A DNA stretch of 64,000 nt from Paracoccaceae bacterium (GCA_027489375.1 JAIXZW010000013.1:62001-126000); one strand, 5' to 3'. Positions 22,480-31,699 are shown, counted from the stretch's first letter. Numbers and translations: made by a program. Notes: a model not told the origin generated them from the sequence alone.

Positions 22480-23176
22480 GCAACCTGCCCCTATCCTTTC
22501 GCCCAGATATGGCGCGGCCCGCGCGATCCGCAACGTCACGATTGCGTTTCTCGCCCTCGCAGCCCCCTTCGCGGCGGCAAAGGCACAGGCCGAACCGCTC
22601 AACCTCGTCGCTTTCGGCGACAGCCTGACCCAAGGCTACGGCCTGCCCGATGGCGATGGCCTCGTCCCGCAATTGCAGGCATGGCTGACCGCGCAGGGGG
22701 CGGATGTGACGGTGATGAACGCGGGCGTTTCGGGCGACACCACCGCAGGCGGCCTGTCGCGTATCGCCTGGACCCTGACGCCGGAGGTAGACGCGATCAT
22801 CGTCACCCTCGGCGGCAACGACCTGCTGCGCGGCATCGACCCTGCCGAAACCCGCGCCAACCTCGACGGCATCCTGCGGGAAACGCAAAGCCGCAACCTG
22901 CCCACGCTGCTTGTCCCGATGGTCGCCCCCGCCAATTTCGGCCCCGACTACAAGACCGCCTTCGACGCGATCTACCCCGACCTTGCCAAGGCCCACGGCG
23001 CGACCCTTGCCAAGCCCTTCTTCGCCCCGCTCACCGGCGGCAGCGAAGACCCCGCGGCCATGCGCCCGTGGTTGCAGGCCGATGGCATCCACCCCAACAA
23101 GGAGGGCGTGGCAAAAGTGGTCGAAGTGCTCGGCCCCGAAGTCCTCGCCCTGCTCGAAACCATCTCCGCGAACTGA
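22478..23176 (+). CDS. tesA: Arylesterase/acyl-CoA thioesterase I (TesA, SGNH hydrolase)
   Basis: Periplasmic lipase-like esterase of 232 residues. Signal peptide with a long n-region (core VTIAFLALAAPFAAAKAQA). SGNH blocks: FGDSLTQGYGL (nucleophile Ser), NAGVSGDT, TLGGNDLLRG and DGIHPN with the catalytic Asp and His. Divergent from the ybbA-type gene with overlapping start codons. The same three-gene group, including the divergent orientation, is known in enterobacteria (tesA-ybbA-ybbP). Confidence 0.92.
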   Translation: MQPAPILSPRYGAARAIRNVTIAFLALAAPFAAAKAQAEPLNLVAFGDSLTQGYGLPDGDGLVPQLQAWLTAQGADVTVMNAGVSGDTTAGGLSRIAWTLTPEVDAIIVTLGGNDLLRGIDPAETRANLDGILRETQSRNLPTLLVPMVAPANFGPDYKTAFDAIYPDLAKAHGATLAKPFFAPLTGGSEDPAAMRPWLQADGIHPNKEGVAKVVEVLGPEVLALLETISAN

Positions 23177-23183
23177 CCGCCGC

Positions 23184-23255
23184 CTTTCATCTGTTTCCAA
23201 ATATCCTCGGGGGGAAGGCGCGGCCTGCCGCGCCGCGGGGGGCAGACGGCCCCCC
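23184..23255 (+). repeat. Modular palindromic element, copy 2
   Basis: CTTTCAT (23184-23190), 7 nt, CAAATATCC (23198-23206), TCGGGGGG, then a GCGCGGC/GCCGCGC hairpin and a GGGGGG/CCCCCC hairpin (23237-23255). It follows the tesA stop codon by 7 bp and probably serves as its terminator. Confidence 0.75.
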
Positions 23256-23338
23256 GTTCCGCGCTTTCCGCCCTTCGCCCCGCTTGCATCTTCCGCGCCT
23301 CTGTCGGATCAATCCCCCGACCAGCCCCAAGGCGCGCC

Positions 23339-24763
23339 ATGACCCTCCTGTCCGACCTCACCGCCCTGCTCGGCCCCGCCCATGTGCTGACGGGGGCGGA
23401 TGCCGACCGCCTCGCCCATGACTGGACCGGCAATTACAAGGGCCGGCCCCTTTGTGCCGTGCGCCCCGCCGATACGGGACAGGTCGCCGAGGTCATGGGG
23501 CTTGCGGCGCGGCACAAGACGCCGGTGATCCCCGTTTCGGGCAACACCGGCCTCACCGGCGCGACCTATACCGAAAACGGCATCCTGCTTTCCCTCGAAC
23601 GCCTCAACCGCATCCGTGAAATCCGGCCCCAATCGCGCCTCGCCATCGTCGAAGCGGGCGTCGTCCTCTCGCGCCTGCACGAAGCGGCGGAAGAGCACGG
23701 CCTCTACTTCCCGCTCTGGTTCGGCGCGCGCGGTTCGGCCATGATCGGCGGGGTGCTGTCGACCAACGCGGGCGGGTCCAACGTGCTGCGCTATGGCTCG
23801 ACCCGCGCGCTCTGCCTTGGCCTCGAAATCGTCCTGCCCGACGGCCGCCTGCTCGACCTCATGTCCGAGTTGCACAAGGACAATTCCGGCTACGACCTGC
23901 GCGACCTCTTCATCGGGGCCGAAGGCACGCTCGGCATCATCACCGCCGCGGTGATGAAACTCGTCCCCGCCCCGCGCGCCCATGCCACTGCTGCCCTGGC
24001 CATGCAAAGTCTGCCCGACGCGCTGACCTTGCTCAACCGTCTGCAAGAGGCATCCGGCGGCCTTGTCGAAGCCTTCGAATTCATGCCCGAAACCTACAGC
24101 CGCCGTCTGGCGCAGGTGCGCCCCGACCTTGGCCTGCCCTTCGCCACCATTCCGCCCGTGACGATCCTCGTGGAACTCGGCGCAACCGCCCCCTTCCTTG
24201 CCGAAGCGGGCGAGGACGGCACCCCGCGCCTGACAACCCTGCTTCAGGACACGCTGGCGCAGGCGATGGAGGATGGCCTCGTGCAAGACGCGGTCATCGC
24301 CGCTTCGGAACAACAGCGCCGCGCGCTCTGGGCGCGGCGCGAGGCTGCGGCCGAAATCACCTTTGCCAAGCGCCCCTTCATCGACACCGACATCGCCGTT
24401 CCGCTGGACAAGGCCGAAGCCTTCCTGACCGAAATCCACGCCCGCCTTGCCGCCTTTGCCCCCACGGCGGAAACCCTGACCGTGGCGCATCTGGGGGATG
24501 GCAACCTGCATTTCACCGTCTTTCCCGAAGCCGACACCCCCGCCTTCCACGACCGCGTGGTCGAAACCATCGAGGATGTGGTGCAAGAGTTGCGCGGTTC
24601 GTTCAGCGCCGAACATGGCGTGGGCCTGTCCAAACGCAATTCGATGGCGCGGCGCAAGAATCCCGTGGCGCTCGATGTGATGCGGGCGGTCAAGGCCGCT
24701 CTCGACCCTGAAAACCTGATGAACCCCGGCAAGGTGCTTCCCGCCAAGGGGCCGCAGCCATGA
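23339..24763 (+). CDS. FAD-binding oxidoreductase, D-2-hydroxyacid dehydrogenase type (GlcD/D2HGDH family)
   Basis: 474 residues of the vanillyl-alcohol oxidase fold. The FAD-binding part includes PVIPVSGNTGLTGATY, GGVLSTNAGGSNVLRYG and IGAEGTLGIITAAV. The C-terminal cap carries HLGDGNLHF and a late AEHGVGLSK, whose histidines are metal ligands in D-2-hydroxyglutarate and D-lactate dehydrogenases. Likely oxidises a D-2-hydroxy acid and passes electrons to a quinone or electron transfer flavoprotein. Overlaps the MFS gene by 4 bp (ATGA), so a linked transport role is plausible. Confidence 0.9.
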   Translation: MTLLSDLTALLGPAHVLTGADADRLAHDWTGNYKGRPLCAVRPADTGQVAEVMGLAARHKTPVIPVSGNTGLTGATYTENGILLSLERLNRIREIRPQSRLAIVEAGVVLSRLHEAAEEHGLYFPLWFGARGSAMIGGVLSTNAGGSNVLRYGSTRALCLGLEIVLPDGRLLDLMSELHKDNSGYDLRDLFIGAEGTLGIITAAVMKLVPAPRAHATAALAMQSLPDALTLLNRLQEASGGLVEAFEFMPETYSRRLAQVRPDLGLPFATIPPVTILVELGATAPFLAEAGEDGTPRLTTLLQDTLAQAMEDGLVQDAVIAASEQQRRALWARREAAAEITFAKRPFIDTDIAVPLDKAEAFLTEIHARLAAFAPTAETLTVAHLGDGNLHFTVFPEADTPAFHDRVVETIEDVVQELRGSFSAEHGVGLSKRNSMARRKNPVALDVMRAVKAALDPENLMNPGKVLPAKGPQP

Positions 24764-25947
24764 CCCTTGCGGCGGTCCTGCGCGACCCGACCCTGCGGCT
24801 GATCGCGGCGGCGATGCTGCTGCTCGGCCTGTTCAACGCCTCGGTCTATCCCTACCAGTCGCTGGTGGGCATCGAACGCATCGGCCTGTCCGAGCCGCAT
24901 TTCGCGCTCGTCCTCGTCATGGCCTCGGCGCTGGCGGTGTCGTCCTCGGTCCTCCTCGGCATCCTTGGCGACCAGAGGGCGGGCCGCCGCCGCATCGCGC
25001 TGTTCACCGCCGCCTGCGGGACCGTGGGCATCACGCTCATGCTCGTGGCCCCCGGACCGCTGGCGCTGGTGCTGTGCCACGGGCTGCTGCTGCCCGTCGC
25101 CTCGTCGCTATACGGCCAGCTTTTCGCCCTTGCCCGCCTTGCCCGTTCCGACGACGGCACCGCGCGCGAGGCGATCACGGGCACGATCCGCTCGGCCATG
25201 TCCTTTTCCTTTCTTGCCACGCTGGTGTTCTGGAAGCTCGCCTTCGGGGCGGGGGCGGATGTGATGGCGATCTACATCTCGGCGCTCTTCGCCTCGGTCC
25301 TGATGGTGACGCTTCTGGCGCTTTACTGGCCCAAGGATGGCGCGACCGCATGGGAGGACGCGCCCTCGGGCCTCAACCTCCGTGCGGCCTTTGCGGAAAT
25401 GGCGCATCCGCAGATCATGCTGCGCGTCCTCTGCCTTGGTGCCATCGCGGCGGCGGGGAACCTTTACATGGTGCTCACCACGCTGATCTTCGACGCAAGC
25501 CCCGTGCGCGACCAAGGCGACGTGGCGCTCTATGTCGGCCTCGTCGCGGGGTGGGAGGTGCCGTTCATGCTGCTCCTGCCGCGCTACATCGCGCGCCTGA
25601 AACGGCAGCAGGTGCTGGCGGCGGGGGCGGCGCTCTACTGCGTCCACCTTGCCCTGCTGCCGGTGCTGGCCGATCACGGCTCGGTCTGGGTGCTGACGCT
25701 CTTTGCGGGCTTGGGCGGCACGGCGATCATCACCCTCCCGATTGCCTATTATCAGGACCTTCTGGCGGGGCGTCCCGGCACGGCGGGGGCGATGCTGGCG
25801 GTGCAGAAACTGGTGTCGGACATCATGGCGGCAAGCGCCTTCGCGCTTGGCACGACATTGGGCGGCTTCGCGCTGACCGCGTCGCTTGGTGCCGCAATCG
25901 CACTGACGGGCGCAATGGCGCTGCTGGTGGTCGACCGCAACCGTTAG
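24760..25947 (+). CDS. MFS transporter, sugar-efflux (SET)-like
   Basis: 395-residue membrane protein with about twelve hydrophobic segments. A MFS loop-type motif occurs between segments 2 and 3 (GDQRAGRRR), and YYQDLLAGRPGTAGAML near segment 10-11 resembles the conserved stretch of SetA-type sugar efflux proteins. Substrate unknown. Translationally coupled to the FAD-linked dehydrogenase, so it may carry the hydroxy acid or its product. Confidence 0.85.
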   Translation: MTLAAVLRDPTLRLIAAAMLLLGLFNASVYPYQSLVGIERIGLSEPHFALVLVMASALAVSSSVLLGILGDQRAGRRRIALFTAACGTVGITLMLVAPGPLALVLCHGLLLPVASSLYGQLFALARLARSDDGTAREAITGTIRSAMSFSFLATLVFWKLAFGAGADVMAIYISALFASVLMVTLLALYWPKDGATAWEDAPSGLNLRAAFAEMAHPQIMLRVLCLGAIAAAGNLYMVLTTLIFDASPVRDQGDVALYVGLVAGWEVPFMLLLPRYIARLKRQQVLAAGAALYCVHLALLPVLADHGSVWVLTLFAGLGGTAIITLPIAYYQDLLAGRPGTAGAMLAVQKLVSDIMAASAFALGTTLGGFALTASLGAAIALTGAMALLVVDRNR

Positions 25948-25978
25948 GCCGGATCGCCCCCCCCCTCATATGCGAAAC

Positions 25979-26001
25979 GCCGTGCAGCAGGGCTGCACGG
26001 C
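25979..26001. terminator. Hairpin between convergent MFS and iolG genes
   Basis: GCCGTGCAGC/GCTGCACGGC, a perfect 10-bp stem with a 3-nt loop. It sits between two converging genes; a C-run and a G-run flank it rather than T-runs, so it is a likely but not textbook two-way terminator. Confidence 0.6.
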
Positions 26002-26030
26002 GCAGGGGGGAGCAAACCGTTTCGCCCGGA

Positions 26031-27032
26031 TCAGAGGATTTCGGAAACCTTGACGGTCCGGCCCTCTTTCACCGATTTCAGCGCGGCTTCGGCCAGCGCC
26101 AGACCCAGCAACCCGTCCTCGCCCGAAGGCGTGGCCGGTGCCTTGCCCGCGATGGCGTTGATGAAGGTCGCAATCTCGGCGGCATAGGCCTCGGTATAGC
26201 GGGTCATGAAGAAGTCATGCAGCGGCGGGCGGGTGTAGCCTGCGGCGGTCGCGACCTCGATCGACACGGGGCGCTGGTTTTCCGCCGCGGCGGCACCTTT
26301 GGAGCCATGCACCTCGATCCGCTGGTCGTAGCCATAGGTCGCGCGGCGCGAGTTCGAGATCAGCGCCATCTTGCCCGACGCGGTGCGCAGCATCACCTGC
26401 ACCGAATCGAAATCCCCCGCCTTGCCGATGGCCGGATCGACAAGCACGGAAGCCTGCGCCGAAACCTCGGCCACTTCCTCGCCCAAAAGGAACCGCGCCA
26501 TGTCGAAGTCATGGATGGTCATGTCGCGGAAAATGCCGCCCGAACGGGCGATGTAGTCCAGCGGCGGCGCGCCCGGATCGCGCGAGGTGATCGTGACCAT
26601 CTCGACAGCGCCCAGCGTGCCCTTTTCGATCTCGCCCTTCACGGCGACGAAATGCGGGTCGAAGCGGCGGTTGAAGCCGACCATCAGGATCGCCTTCGTC
26701 TCGCGCACGACCTTGAGACAGGCCTTCACGCGGTCGATGTTCAGGTCGATCGGCTTTTCGCAGAAGATCGCCTTGCCCGCCTTGGCGAAGGCTTCAATCA
26801 GGTCGGCGTGGGTGTCGGTGGGCGTGCAGATCACCACGGCGTCGATGTCCTTCGCGCCGAGGATCGCGTCGATGCTGCGGATGTCGCAGCCATACTGGTC
26901 GGCAATCGCCTGCGCCGCCGCCGGAAAGGCATCGGCCACCGCCACGAGTTTGGCGTTGGCATCGCCCGTGATCGCCTTGGCGTGGACCTTGCCGATACGG
27001 CCTGCGCCAAGAAGTCCGAACCTGATCGTCAT
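26031..27032 (-). CDS. iolG: Gfo/Idh/MocA oxidoreductase, inositol 2-dehydrogenase-like
   Basis: Probably oxidises myo-inositol to scyllo-inosose with NAD. 333 residues, usual length. N-terminal Rossmann loop FGLLGAGRIGKVHA, the EKP motif (FCEKPIDLN) with the catalytic lysine around residue 95, VGFNRRFDP, and MTIHDFDMARFL with the Asp and His of the active site. ATG 27032 follows GGAG at 9 nt; a second possible start is 27041. The IolG assignment is supported by a GGAA-N6-TTCC palindrome at its promoter, the motif reported for the inositol repressor IolR. No other iol genes lie in the window. Confidence 0.85.
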   Translation of the reverse strand: MTIRFGLLGAGRIGKVHAKAITGDANAKLVAVADAFPAAAQAIADQYGCDIRSIDAILGAKDIDAVVICTPTDTHADLIEAFAKAGKAIFCEKPIDLNIDRVKACLKVVRETKAILMVGFNRRFDPHFVAVKGEIEKGTLGAVEMVTITSRDPGAPPLDYIARSGGIFRDMTIHDFDMARFLLGEEVAEVSAQASVLVDPAIGKAGDFDSVQVMLRTASGKMALISNSRRATYGYDQRIEVHGSKGAAAAENQRPVSIEVATAAGYTRPPLHDFFMTRYTEAYAAEIATFINAIAGKAPATPSGEDGLLGLALAEAALKSVKEGRTVKVSEIL

Positions 27033-27189
27033 GTCTTTCATCTCCACTTTGCCCCCTGCCCGGGGACGGTTGTCAGTTGCGGGCCTATGCGCGACAGGCA
27101 CCCGTCACGGTCTGGTCAAATCACCGCCGCCTGCCACGGCGTCCCCCGAAGCCACGACCCGGGGCGCCCCCTCCACGGGGCAAATCAGT

Positions 27190-27207
27190 GTGGAACTGAT
27201 ATTCCAC
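27190..27207 (-). promoter_or_regulatory. IolR-like operator
   Basis: GTGGAACTGATATTCCAC is an 18-bp inverted repeat containing GGAA-N6-TTCC, the motif described for the RpiR-type repressor IolR in Sinorhizobium. It starts right after the predicted iolG transcription start, a position that suits repression. Confidence 0.6.
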
Positions 27208-27217
27208 TGGCGGAACG

Positions 27218-27247
27218 ATTCAACCGAAAAATTCCAAATCTCGTCAA
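27218..27247 (-). promoter_or_regulatory. Candidate iolG promoter
   Basis: TTGACG (27247-27242), 18-bp spacer, TTGAAT (27223-27218). The start would be near 27211, about 180 nt upstream of the ATG and next to the palindrome. Confidence 0.45.
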
Positions 27248-27313
27248 ACCCCGTCACGGTTGCACGGGCCACCCCGCCCGCCGTAACCTTTACCGAAACA
27301 ACGGAGCAACGGA

Positions 27314-28111
27314 ATGCGCGACAAGCCGGTCATCTATCACATCCCCGTCTGCCCCTTTTCGCAGCGCGTGGAAATCCTGCTCGACCTCAAGGGTCTGCGC
27401 AGCGCGGTCGAGTTTCAAGTGGTCGACATCACCAAACCGCGCGAGGCGTGGCTTCTGGAAAAGACGCGCGGCACGACCGCACTTCCGGTGCTCGAGGATG
27501 AACAGGGCCGCATCCTGAAAGAAAGCCTCGTCCTGATGTCCTATATCGAGGAACGCTTCCCCGCCACGCCCGTCGCCCGCCAAGACCCCTATGAACGCGC
27601 GGTCGAACGGCTGTTCATCACGCGCGAGGGGCCGTTCGGCAATGCGGGCTATGGCATGGTGATGAACCGCGACCGCGCCAAGACCGAGGAAAAGCGCAAG
27701 GCGCTGCTCGACCAATACGCTTGGCTCGACGACATGCTGCGCTTTCACAATCCCGAAGGCACCTTTCTGTTCGACCGCTTCGGCTGGGCCGAGACGGTTT
27801 ACACGCCCCTGCTGATGCGCTTCTGGTTCCTTGACCATTACGAAGGCTTCGCCCTGCCCGACGACCCCGCCTTTGCTCGCGTGGCAAAGTGGAAGGCTGC
27901 CTGCCTGTCGCATCCGGCGGCGCAGCAGGTGCGCTTCGACCAGATCGTGAAGCTTTACTACGACTACGCCGTCGGTGCCGGAAACGGTGCGCTGCCTGCG
28001 GGACGGACGGTTTCGTCGTTCACCTTCACCCCCGACTGGCGCGACCGCCCGATGCCGCCCACCGACAAATACGACCGCATTGCCACGGATGCCGAGCTGG
28101 GGCTGGTCTAG
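27314..28111 (+). CDS. Glutathione S-transferase family protein
   Basis: 265 residues. N-terminal thioredoxin-like domain with YHIPVCPFSQRVEI: the CPFSQR motif matches the CPFCQR/CPF site of omega- and dehydroascorbate reductase-like GSTs with a single active cysteine (Cys13). ALPVLEDE and the ES pair (LKESLVLMSYIEERF) bind glutathione. The helical C-terminal domain is longer than average. Physiological substrate unknown. ATG 27314 with GGAG 8 nt upstream. Confidence 0.85.
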   Translation: MRDKPVIYHIPVCPFSQRVEILLDLKGLRSAVEFQVVDITKPREAWLLEKTRGTTALPVLEDEQGRILKESLVLMSYIEERFPATPVARQDPYERAVERLFITREGPFGNAGYGMVMNRDRAKTEEKRKALLDQYAWLDDMLRFHNPEGTFLFDRFGWAETVYTPLLMRFWFLDHYEGFALPDDPAFARVAKWKAACLSHPAAQQVRFDQIVKLYYDYAVGAGNGALPAGRTVSSFTFTPDWRDRPMPPTDKYDRIATDAELGLV

Positions 28112-28120
28112 GGGGCAAAG

Positions 28121-28227
28121 GCGAAATCCGGCGCAGATTTCGCTTCGTTTTCTGACGCAGAAAACGGTGTCGGGCGTGGAAGCGGAGTTTGCGTCAAACT
28201 CCGCCCCGAAATCTGCGCCTGATTTCG
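28121..28227. repeat. Cluster of four tandem hairpins (cluster B)
   Basis: Palindromes at 28121-28143 (GCGAAATC/GATTTCGC), 28146-28166 (CGTTTTCTG/CAGAAAACG), 28182-28204 (GCGGAGTTT/AAACTCCGC) and 28207-28227 (CGAAATC/GATTTCG). Loops centre on GACGCA or GCGTCA in the second and third. It fills the space between the convergent GST and hemE genes, as cluster A does between its neighbours. Confidence 0.8.
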
Positions 28228-28232
28228 CCGCC

Positions 28233-29264
28233 TCAGCAGTTGCGGACGGTTTCGATCATCAGCGCCACGTTGTCGGGGTTCGCCTCGGGCGTGATCCCAT
28301 GGCCGAGGTTGAAGATATGCGGCCCCTTGCGGAACGCCTCGACCACCCGCCGCGTCTCGCGCACCAGCGCCTCGCCGCCCGTGACCATGTGTTCGGGCGC
28401 AAGGTTGCCCTGCACGCAGCCCGACACCTGCACGTTCTCGGCCCCCCATTCGGGCGTGACCGAATTGTCCAGCGCCACGCAATCGGCATGGGTGCGCTTG
28501 GCGAAGCCGATGTAGCCATTCCCCGCCTCGCGCGGGAAAGCGATCACGGGCAGGCCCGGATGCCGCGCCTTCAACTCGGCGATGATCCGCGCCACGGGCT
28601 TCACCGCGAAATCGGTGAAATCCTGCCCTTTCAGCGATCCGGCCCATGAATCGAACAGCTTCACCACCTCGGCCCCGGCCTTTACCTGTTCGGACAGGTA
28701 GTCGATGGTCGCATCGGTGATCACGTCGATCAGCGCGGCAAAGGTGTCGCGGTCGTTGTTCTTGAGGTCATGCGCCGCCCCCTGATCCTTGGACCCGCGC
28801 CCCGCGATCATATAGGTCGCCACCGTCCACGGCGCGCCGGCAAAGCCGATCAGCGTTGTCTCCTTGGGCAGTTCGCGCGCAAGGATGCGGACGGTTTCGT
28901 AAACCGGCGACAGCGTTTCGTGGATCAAATCCTTCGACTTCAGCGCCTGAACGGCGGCCATCGTCGTGGTCGTCTCCATCCGCGGGCCTTCGCCGGTTTC
29001 GAACCAGAGCTTCGGCCCCAGCGCCTGCGGCAGCAAGAGGATATCGGCAAACAGGATCGCCGCGTCGAAGCCATAGCGGCGGATCGGTTGCAGCGTCACC
29101 TCGGCGGCAAGGTCGGGCGTGTAGCAGAGCGAGAGGAAATCGCCCGCCTTGGCCCGCGTGGCGCGGTATTCGGGCAGGTAGCGGCCCGCCTGACGCATCA
29201 TCCAGATCGGCGGGGTGGGCAGAACCTCGCCCTTCAGCGCCCTCAGGATCGTTTTCTCGGTCAT
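28233..29264 (-). CDS. hemE: Uroporphyrinogen decarboxylase
   Basis: Removes four carboxyl groups from uroporphyrinogen III to give coproporphyrinogen III in heme synthesis; cofactor-free, cytoplasmic. 343 residues. The N-terminal signature [16 protein letters not shown] with the active-site arginines, [12 protein letters not shown] with the key Asp, [13 protein letters not shown] and HIFNLGHGI near the end are all present. Divergent from hemC across 95 bp, so the two pathway genes share a control region. Confidence 0.97.
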   Translation of the reverse strand: MTEKTILRALKGEVLPTPPIWMMRQAGRYLPEYRATRAKAGDFLSLCYTPDLAAEVTLQPIRRYGFDAAILFADILLLPQALGPKLWFETGEGPRMETTTTMAAVQALKSKDLIHETLSPVYETVRILARELPKETTLIGFAGAPWTVATYMIAGRGSKDQGAAHDLKNNDRDTFAALIDVITDATIDYLSEQVKAGAEVVKLFDSWAGSLKGQDFTDFAVKPVARIIAELKARHPGLPVIAFPREAGNGYIGFAKRTHADCVALDNSVTPEWGAENVQVSGCVQGNLAPEHMVTGGEALVRETRRVVEAFRKGPHIFNLGHGITPEANPDNVALMIETVRNC

Positions 29265-29359
29265 CCGCCTGCCCCTCTGTTCCTGTCACATGGGTCGGGT
29301 TTGTGCGGATGCTTGTCAAGAGTTGTCAGGTTGGCGTGACACATGTAAGGCTTCGCACC

Positions 29360-30304
29360 ATGACCCATGCGCTTCCAAACCCCGCCCACCCCCTCAAGAT
29401 CGGCACCCGCGGATCGCCCCTTGCGCTCTGGCAGGCGCATGAGGTGCGGCGTTCGCTCATGGTCGCCTTTTCCCTGCCGGAAGAGGCGTTCGAGATCGTG
29501 GTGATCAAGGTGACGGGCGACCAGATCCTTGACAAACCGCTCAAGGAAATCGGCGGCAAGGGCCTGTTCACCCGCGAGATCGAAGAGGCCTTGCTGGAAG
29601 GCGGCATCGACATCGCGGTCCATTCGATGAAGGACATGCCCACGCTGCAACCCGACGGGCTGACGCTGGATTGCTACCTTCCGCGTGAGGATGTGCGGGA
29701 CGGATTCGTCTCGCCCCACATCGCCACCTTGGCCGATTTGCCGCAGGGCGCGGTGGTCGGTTCGTCAAGCTTGCGCCGCCGTGCGCAGCTTGCCCTGCGC
29801 CGCCCCGACCTGAAACTGGTGGAATTCCGCGGCAACGTGCAGACGCGGATGCGCAAGCTGGAAGAAGGCGTGGCGGTCGCCACCTTCCTTGCGATGGCGG
29901 GGCTGAACCGTCTTGGCATGTCGCATGTCGCCCGTGCGGCCATCGCGCCGGAAGAGATGCTTCCCGCCGTGGCCCAAGGCGCCATCGGCGTCGAACGCCG
30001 CACCGCCGATGCGCGGGTGGAATGGCTGCTGGACGCGATCCACGACCGCGACACGGGCCTGCGGCTCGCAGCGGAACGCACCTTCCTCGAACGGCTCGAC
30101 GGGTCGTGCGAGACGCCGATTGCGGGGCTTGCCGTTCTGGACGGTGCGAACCTGTGGCTGCGCGGCGAAATCCTGCGCCCCGATGGCACGCAGTCGATCA
30201 GCGGCGAGCGGCGGGGGGCGGTGTCGGATGCCGCCGCACTGGGCCGCGATCTGGCCGAGGAACTGCTGGGCCGCGCGCCGAAGGATTTCTTCGGCTGGCA
30301 TTAG
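29360..30304 (+). CDS. hemC: Hydroxymethylbilane synthase (porphobilinogen deaminase)
   Basis: Joins four porphobilinogen units into hydroxymethylbilane. 314 residues. Visible motifs are GTRGSPLALWQA, the active-site Asp region (VHSMKDMP), the arginine-rich SSSLRRRAQL and RGNVQTR, and the dipyrromethane cofactor cysteine in GSCETPIAG (about residue 250). ATG 29360 was chosen as the first start giving the family N-terminus; the open frame begins much earlier inside hemE's antisense strand. Confidence 0.97.
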   Translation: MTHALPNPAHPLKIGTRGSPLALWQAHEVRRSLMVAFSLPEEAFEIVVIKVTGDQILDKPLKEIGGKGLFTREIEEALLEGGIDIAVHSMKDMPTLQPDGLTLDCYLPREDVRDGFVSPHIATLADLPQGAVVGSSSLRRRAQLALRRPDLKLVEFRGNVQTRMRKLEEGVAVATFLAMAGLNRLGMSHVARAAIAPEEMLPAVAQGAIGVERRTADARVEWLLDAIHDRDTGLRLAAERTFLERLDGSCETPIAGLAVLDGANLWLRGEILRPDGTQSISGERRGAVSDAAALGRDLAEELLGRAPKDFFGWH

Positions 30305-30357
30305 ACCGAAGCGGGACTTCGCGTTGCAACGGCCACCAAAGCGCAACGGCGCGCCTG

Positions 30358-30687
30358 TTATTCCTTTTCCATCGTGCACTGCAACGGATGCTGGTGGCGA
30401 CGGGCGAAGTCCATGACCTGCGCGACCTTGGTTTCCGCCACCTCGAAGGAAAACACGCCCACGACCGCAAGACCCTTCTTGTGCACGGTCAGCATGATGT
30501 CGAAGGCCTGCGCATGGCTCATACCGAAGAAACGCTCCAGCACGTGGACGACGAATTCCATCGGCGTGTAATCGTCGTTGAGCAGCATGACCTTGTAAAG
30601 CGGCGGGCGCTGCGTCTTCGACTTGGTCTTCGTGAGAACCGAGGAATCGTTGCCCGGTCCACCCGGACCCTCGGGGGTGCCTGCCAT
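30358..30687 (-). CDS. clpS: ATP-dependent Clp protease adaptor ClpS
   Basis: Delivers N-end-rule substrates to ClpAP. About 109 residues: a disordered N-terminal arm rich in Gly, Pro and Ser, then the core with [29 protein letters not shown] and [10 protein letters not shown], which hold the peptide-binding Asn-Asp pair and the hydrophobic pocket. The start is uncertain: ATG 30687 gives the usual length, but the ribosome site there is weak and the frame stays open to 30891. clpA is not in the window. Confidence 0.93.
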   Translation of the reverse strand: MAGTPEGPGGPGNDSSVLTKTKSKTQRPPLYKVMLLNDDYTPMEFVVHVLERFFGMSHAQAFDIMLTVHKKGLAVVGVFSFEVAETKVAQVMDFARRHQHPLQCTMEKE

Positions 30688-30899
30688 GTGGAACGGGATG
30701 TGGGTCACGGCAAAAGGCTCCGTTTCGGGCAAGGGACTCGGGCGGTGTTCGACATCGTGCCAATATAGACCAAAAGCCGCCTGCGAAAAGGGGTTCAAGC
30801 GAATGCCCTGCAACAGGGGGCCGTCGCTTTGCCCTTCGCACGCCGCCGCCGCTTGCGCCAGACGGATCGGCGCGGCATCAAGCCAAGGCACAGCCCCGG

Positions 30900-31616
30900 A
30901 TGGCCCCCATGATCACCACCATCGGTTTCGACGCCGACGACACGCTCTGGCAGAACGAATCCTTCTTCCGCCTGACGCAGGACCGCTTCACCGCCCTCCT
31001 CGCCGGCTTCGCCGAGGCCGACCATCTGCACGAGCGCCTTCTTGCCGCAGAACGCCGCAACCTCGGGCATTACGGTTTCGGCGTGAAGGGGTTCACCCTG
31101 TCGATGATCGAAACCGCCATCGAAGTGACCGATGGCCGCGTTCCCGCCACCGTGATCTCGGAACTGATCGCCGCAGGGCGCGACATGCTCGCCCATCCCA
31201 TCGAACTCCTGCCCCATGCCGCCGAGGCCGTGGCCACCCTCGCCCGCAACCACCGCGTGCTGCTGATCACCAAGGGCGATCTGCTGGATCAAGAGCGCAA
31301 GCTCGCCCAATCCGGCCTTGGCGACCTGTTCCATGCGGTGGAGATCGTTTCGGACAAGACTGCCCCGGTCTATGCCACGATCTTCGCCCGCCACGGAGAC
31401 GGGGCCGACCGCGCGCTCATGGTGGGAAATTCGCTCAAATCCGACGTGATCCCCGCCATCGAAGCGGGCGGCTGGGGTGTGCACGTCCCGCATGGCCTGA
31501 CCTGGGCGCTTGAACATGCCGAGGCACCGACAGGCCACCCGCGCTTTGCCACCTTGCCCGATCTTGCAAAATTGGCCGATACGGTGGACGCGATCAAAGC
31601 GAACCACAACATCTAG
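30900..31616 (+). CDS. HAD-family hydrolase
   Basis: 238-residue haloacid dehalogenase-type phosphatase. Motif I is FDADDTLW (nucleophile Asp), motif II LLITKGD, motif III Lys in SDKTAP and motif [15 protein letters not shown] with the acidic metal ligand. A helical cap lies between motifs I and II (C1 type). Substrate not predictable. An alternative ATG is three codons downstream. A weak hairpin follows the stop. Confidence 0.85.
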   Translation: MAPMITTIGFDADDTLWQNESFFRLTQDRFTALLAGFAEADHLHERLLAAERRNLGHYGFGVKGFTLSMIETAIEVTDGRVPATVISELIAAGRDMLAHPIELLPHAAEAVATLARNHRVLLITKGDLLDQERKLAQSGLGDLFHAVEIVSDKTAPVYATIFARHGDGADRALMVGNSLKSDVIPAIEAGGWGVHVPHGLTWALEHAEAPTGHPRFATLPDLAKLADTVDAIKANHNI

Positions 31617-31675
31617 CGTCACTTCCCTGCGCGAAGGCGTGACAAAACCCATACCAAAGTCTGCGCTTTCCTGCC

Positions 31676-31699
31676 AAACCCCTTGAATCTAGGGGGTTT
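31676..31699 (+). terminator. Probable terminator after the HAD gene
   Basis: AAACCCC and GGGGTTT form a 7-bp stem with a 10-nt loop, followed by TTTCCC. Modest strength. It lies between the HAD gene and the carboxypeptidase gene. Confidence 0.4.
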
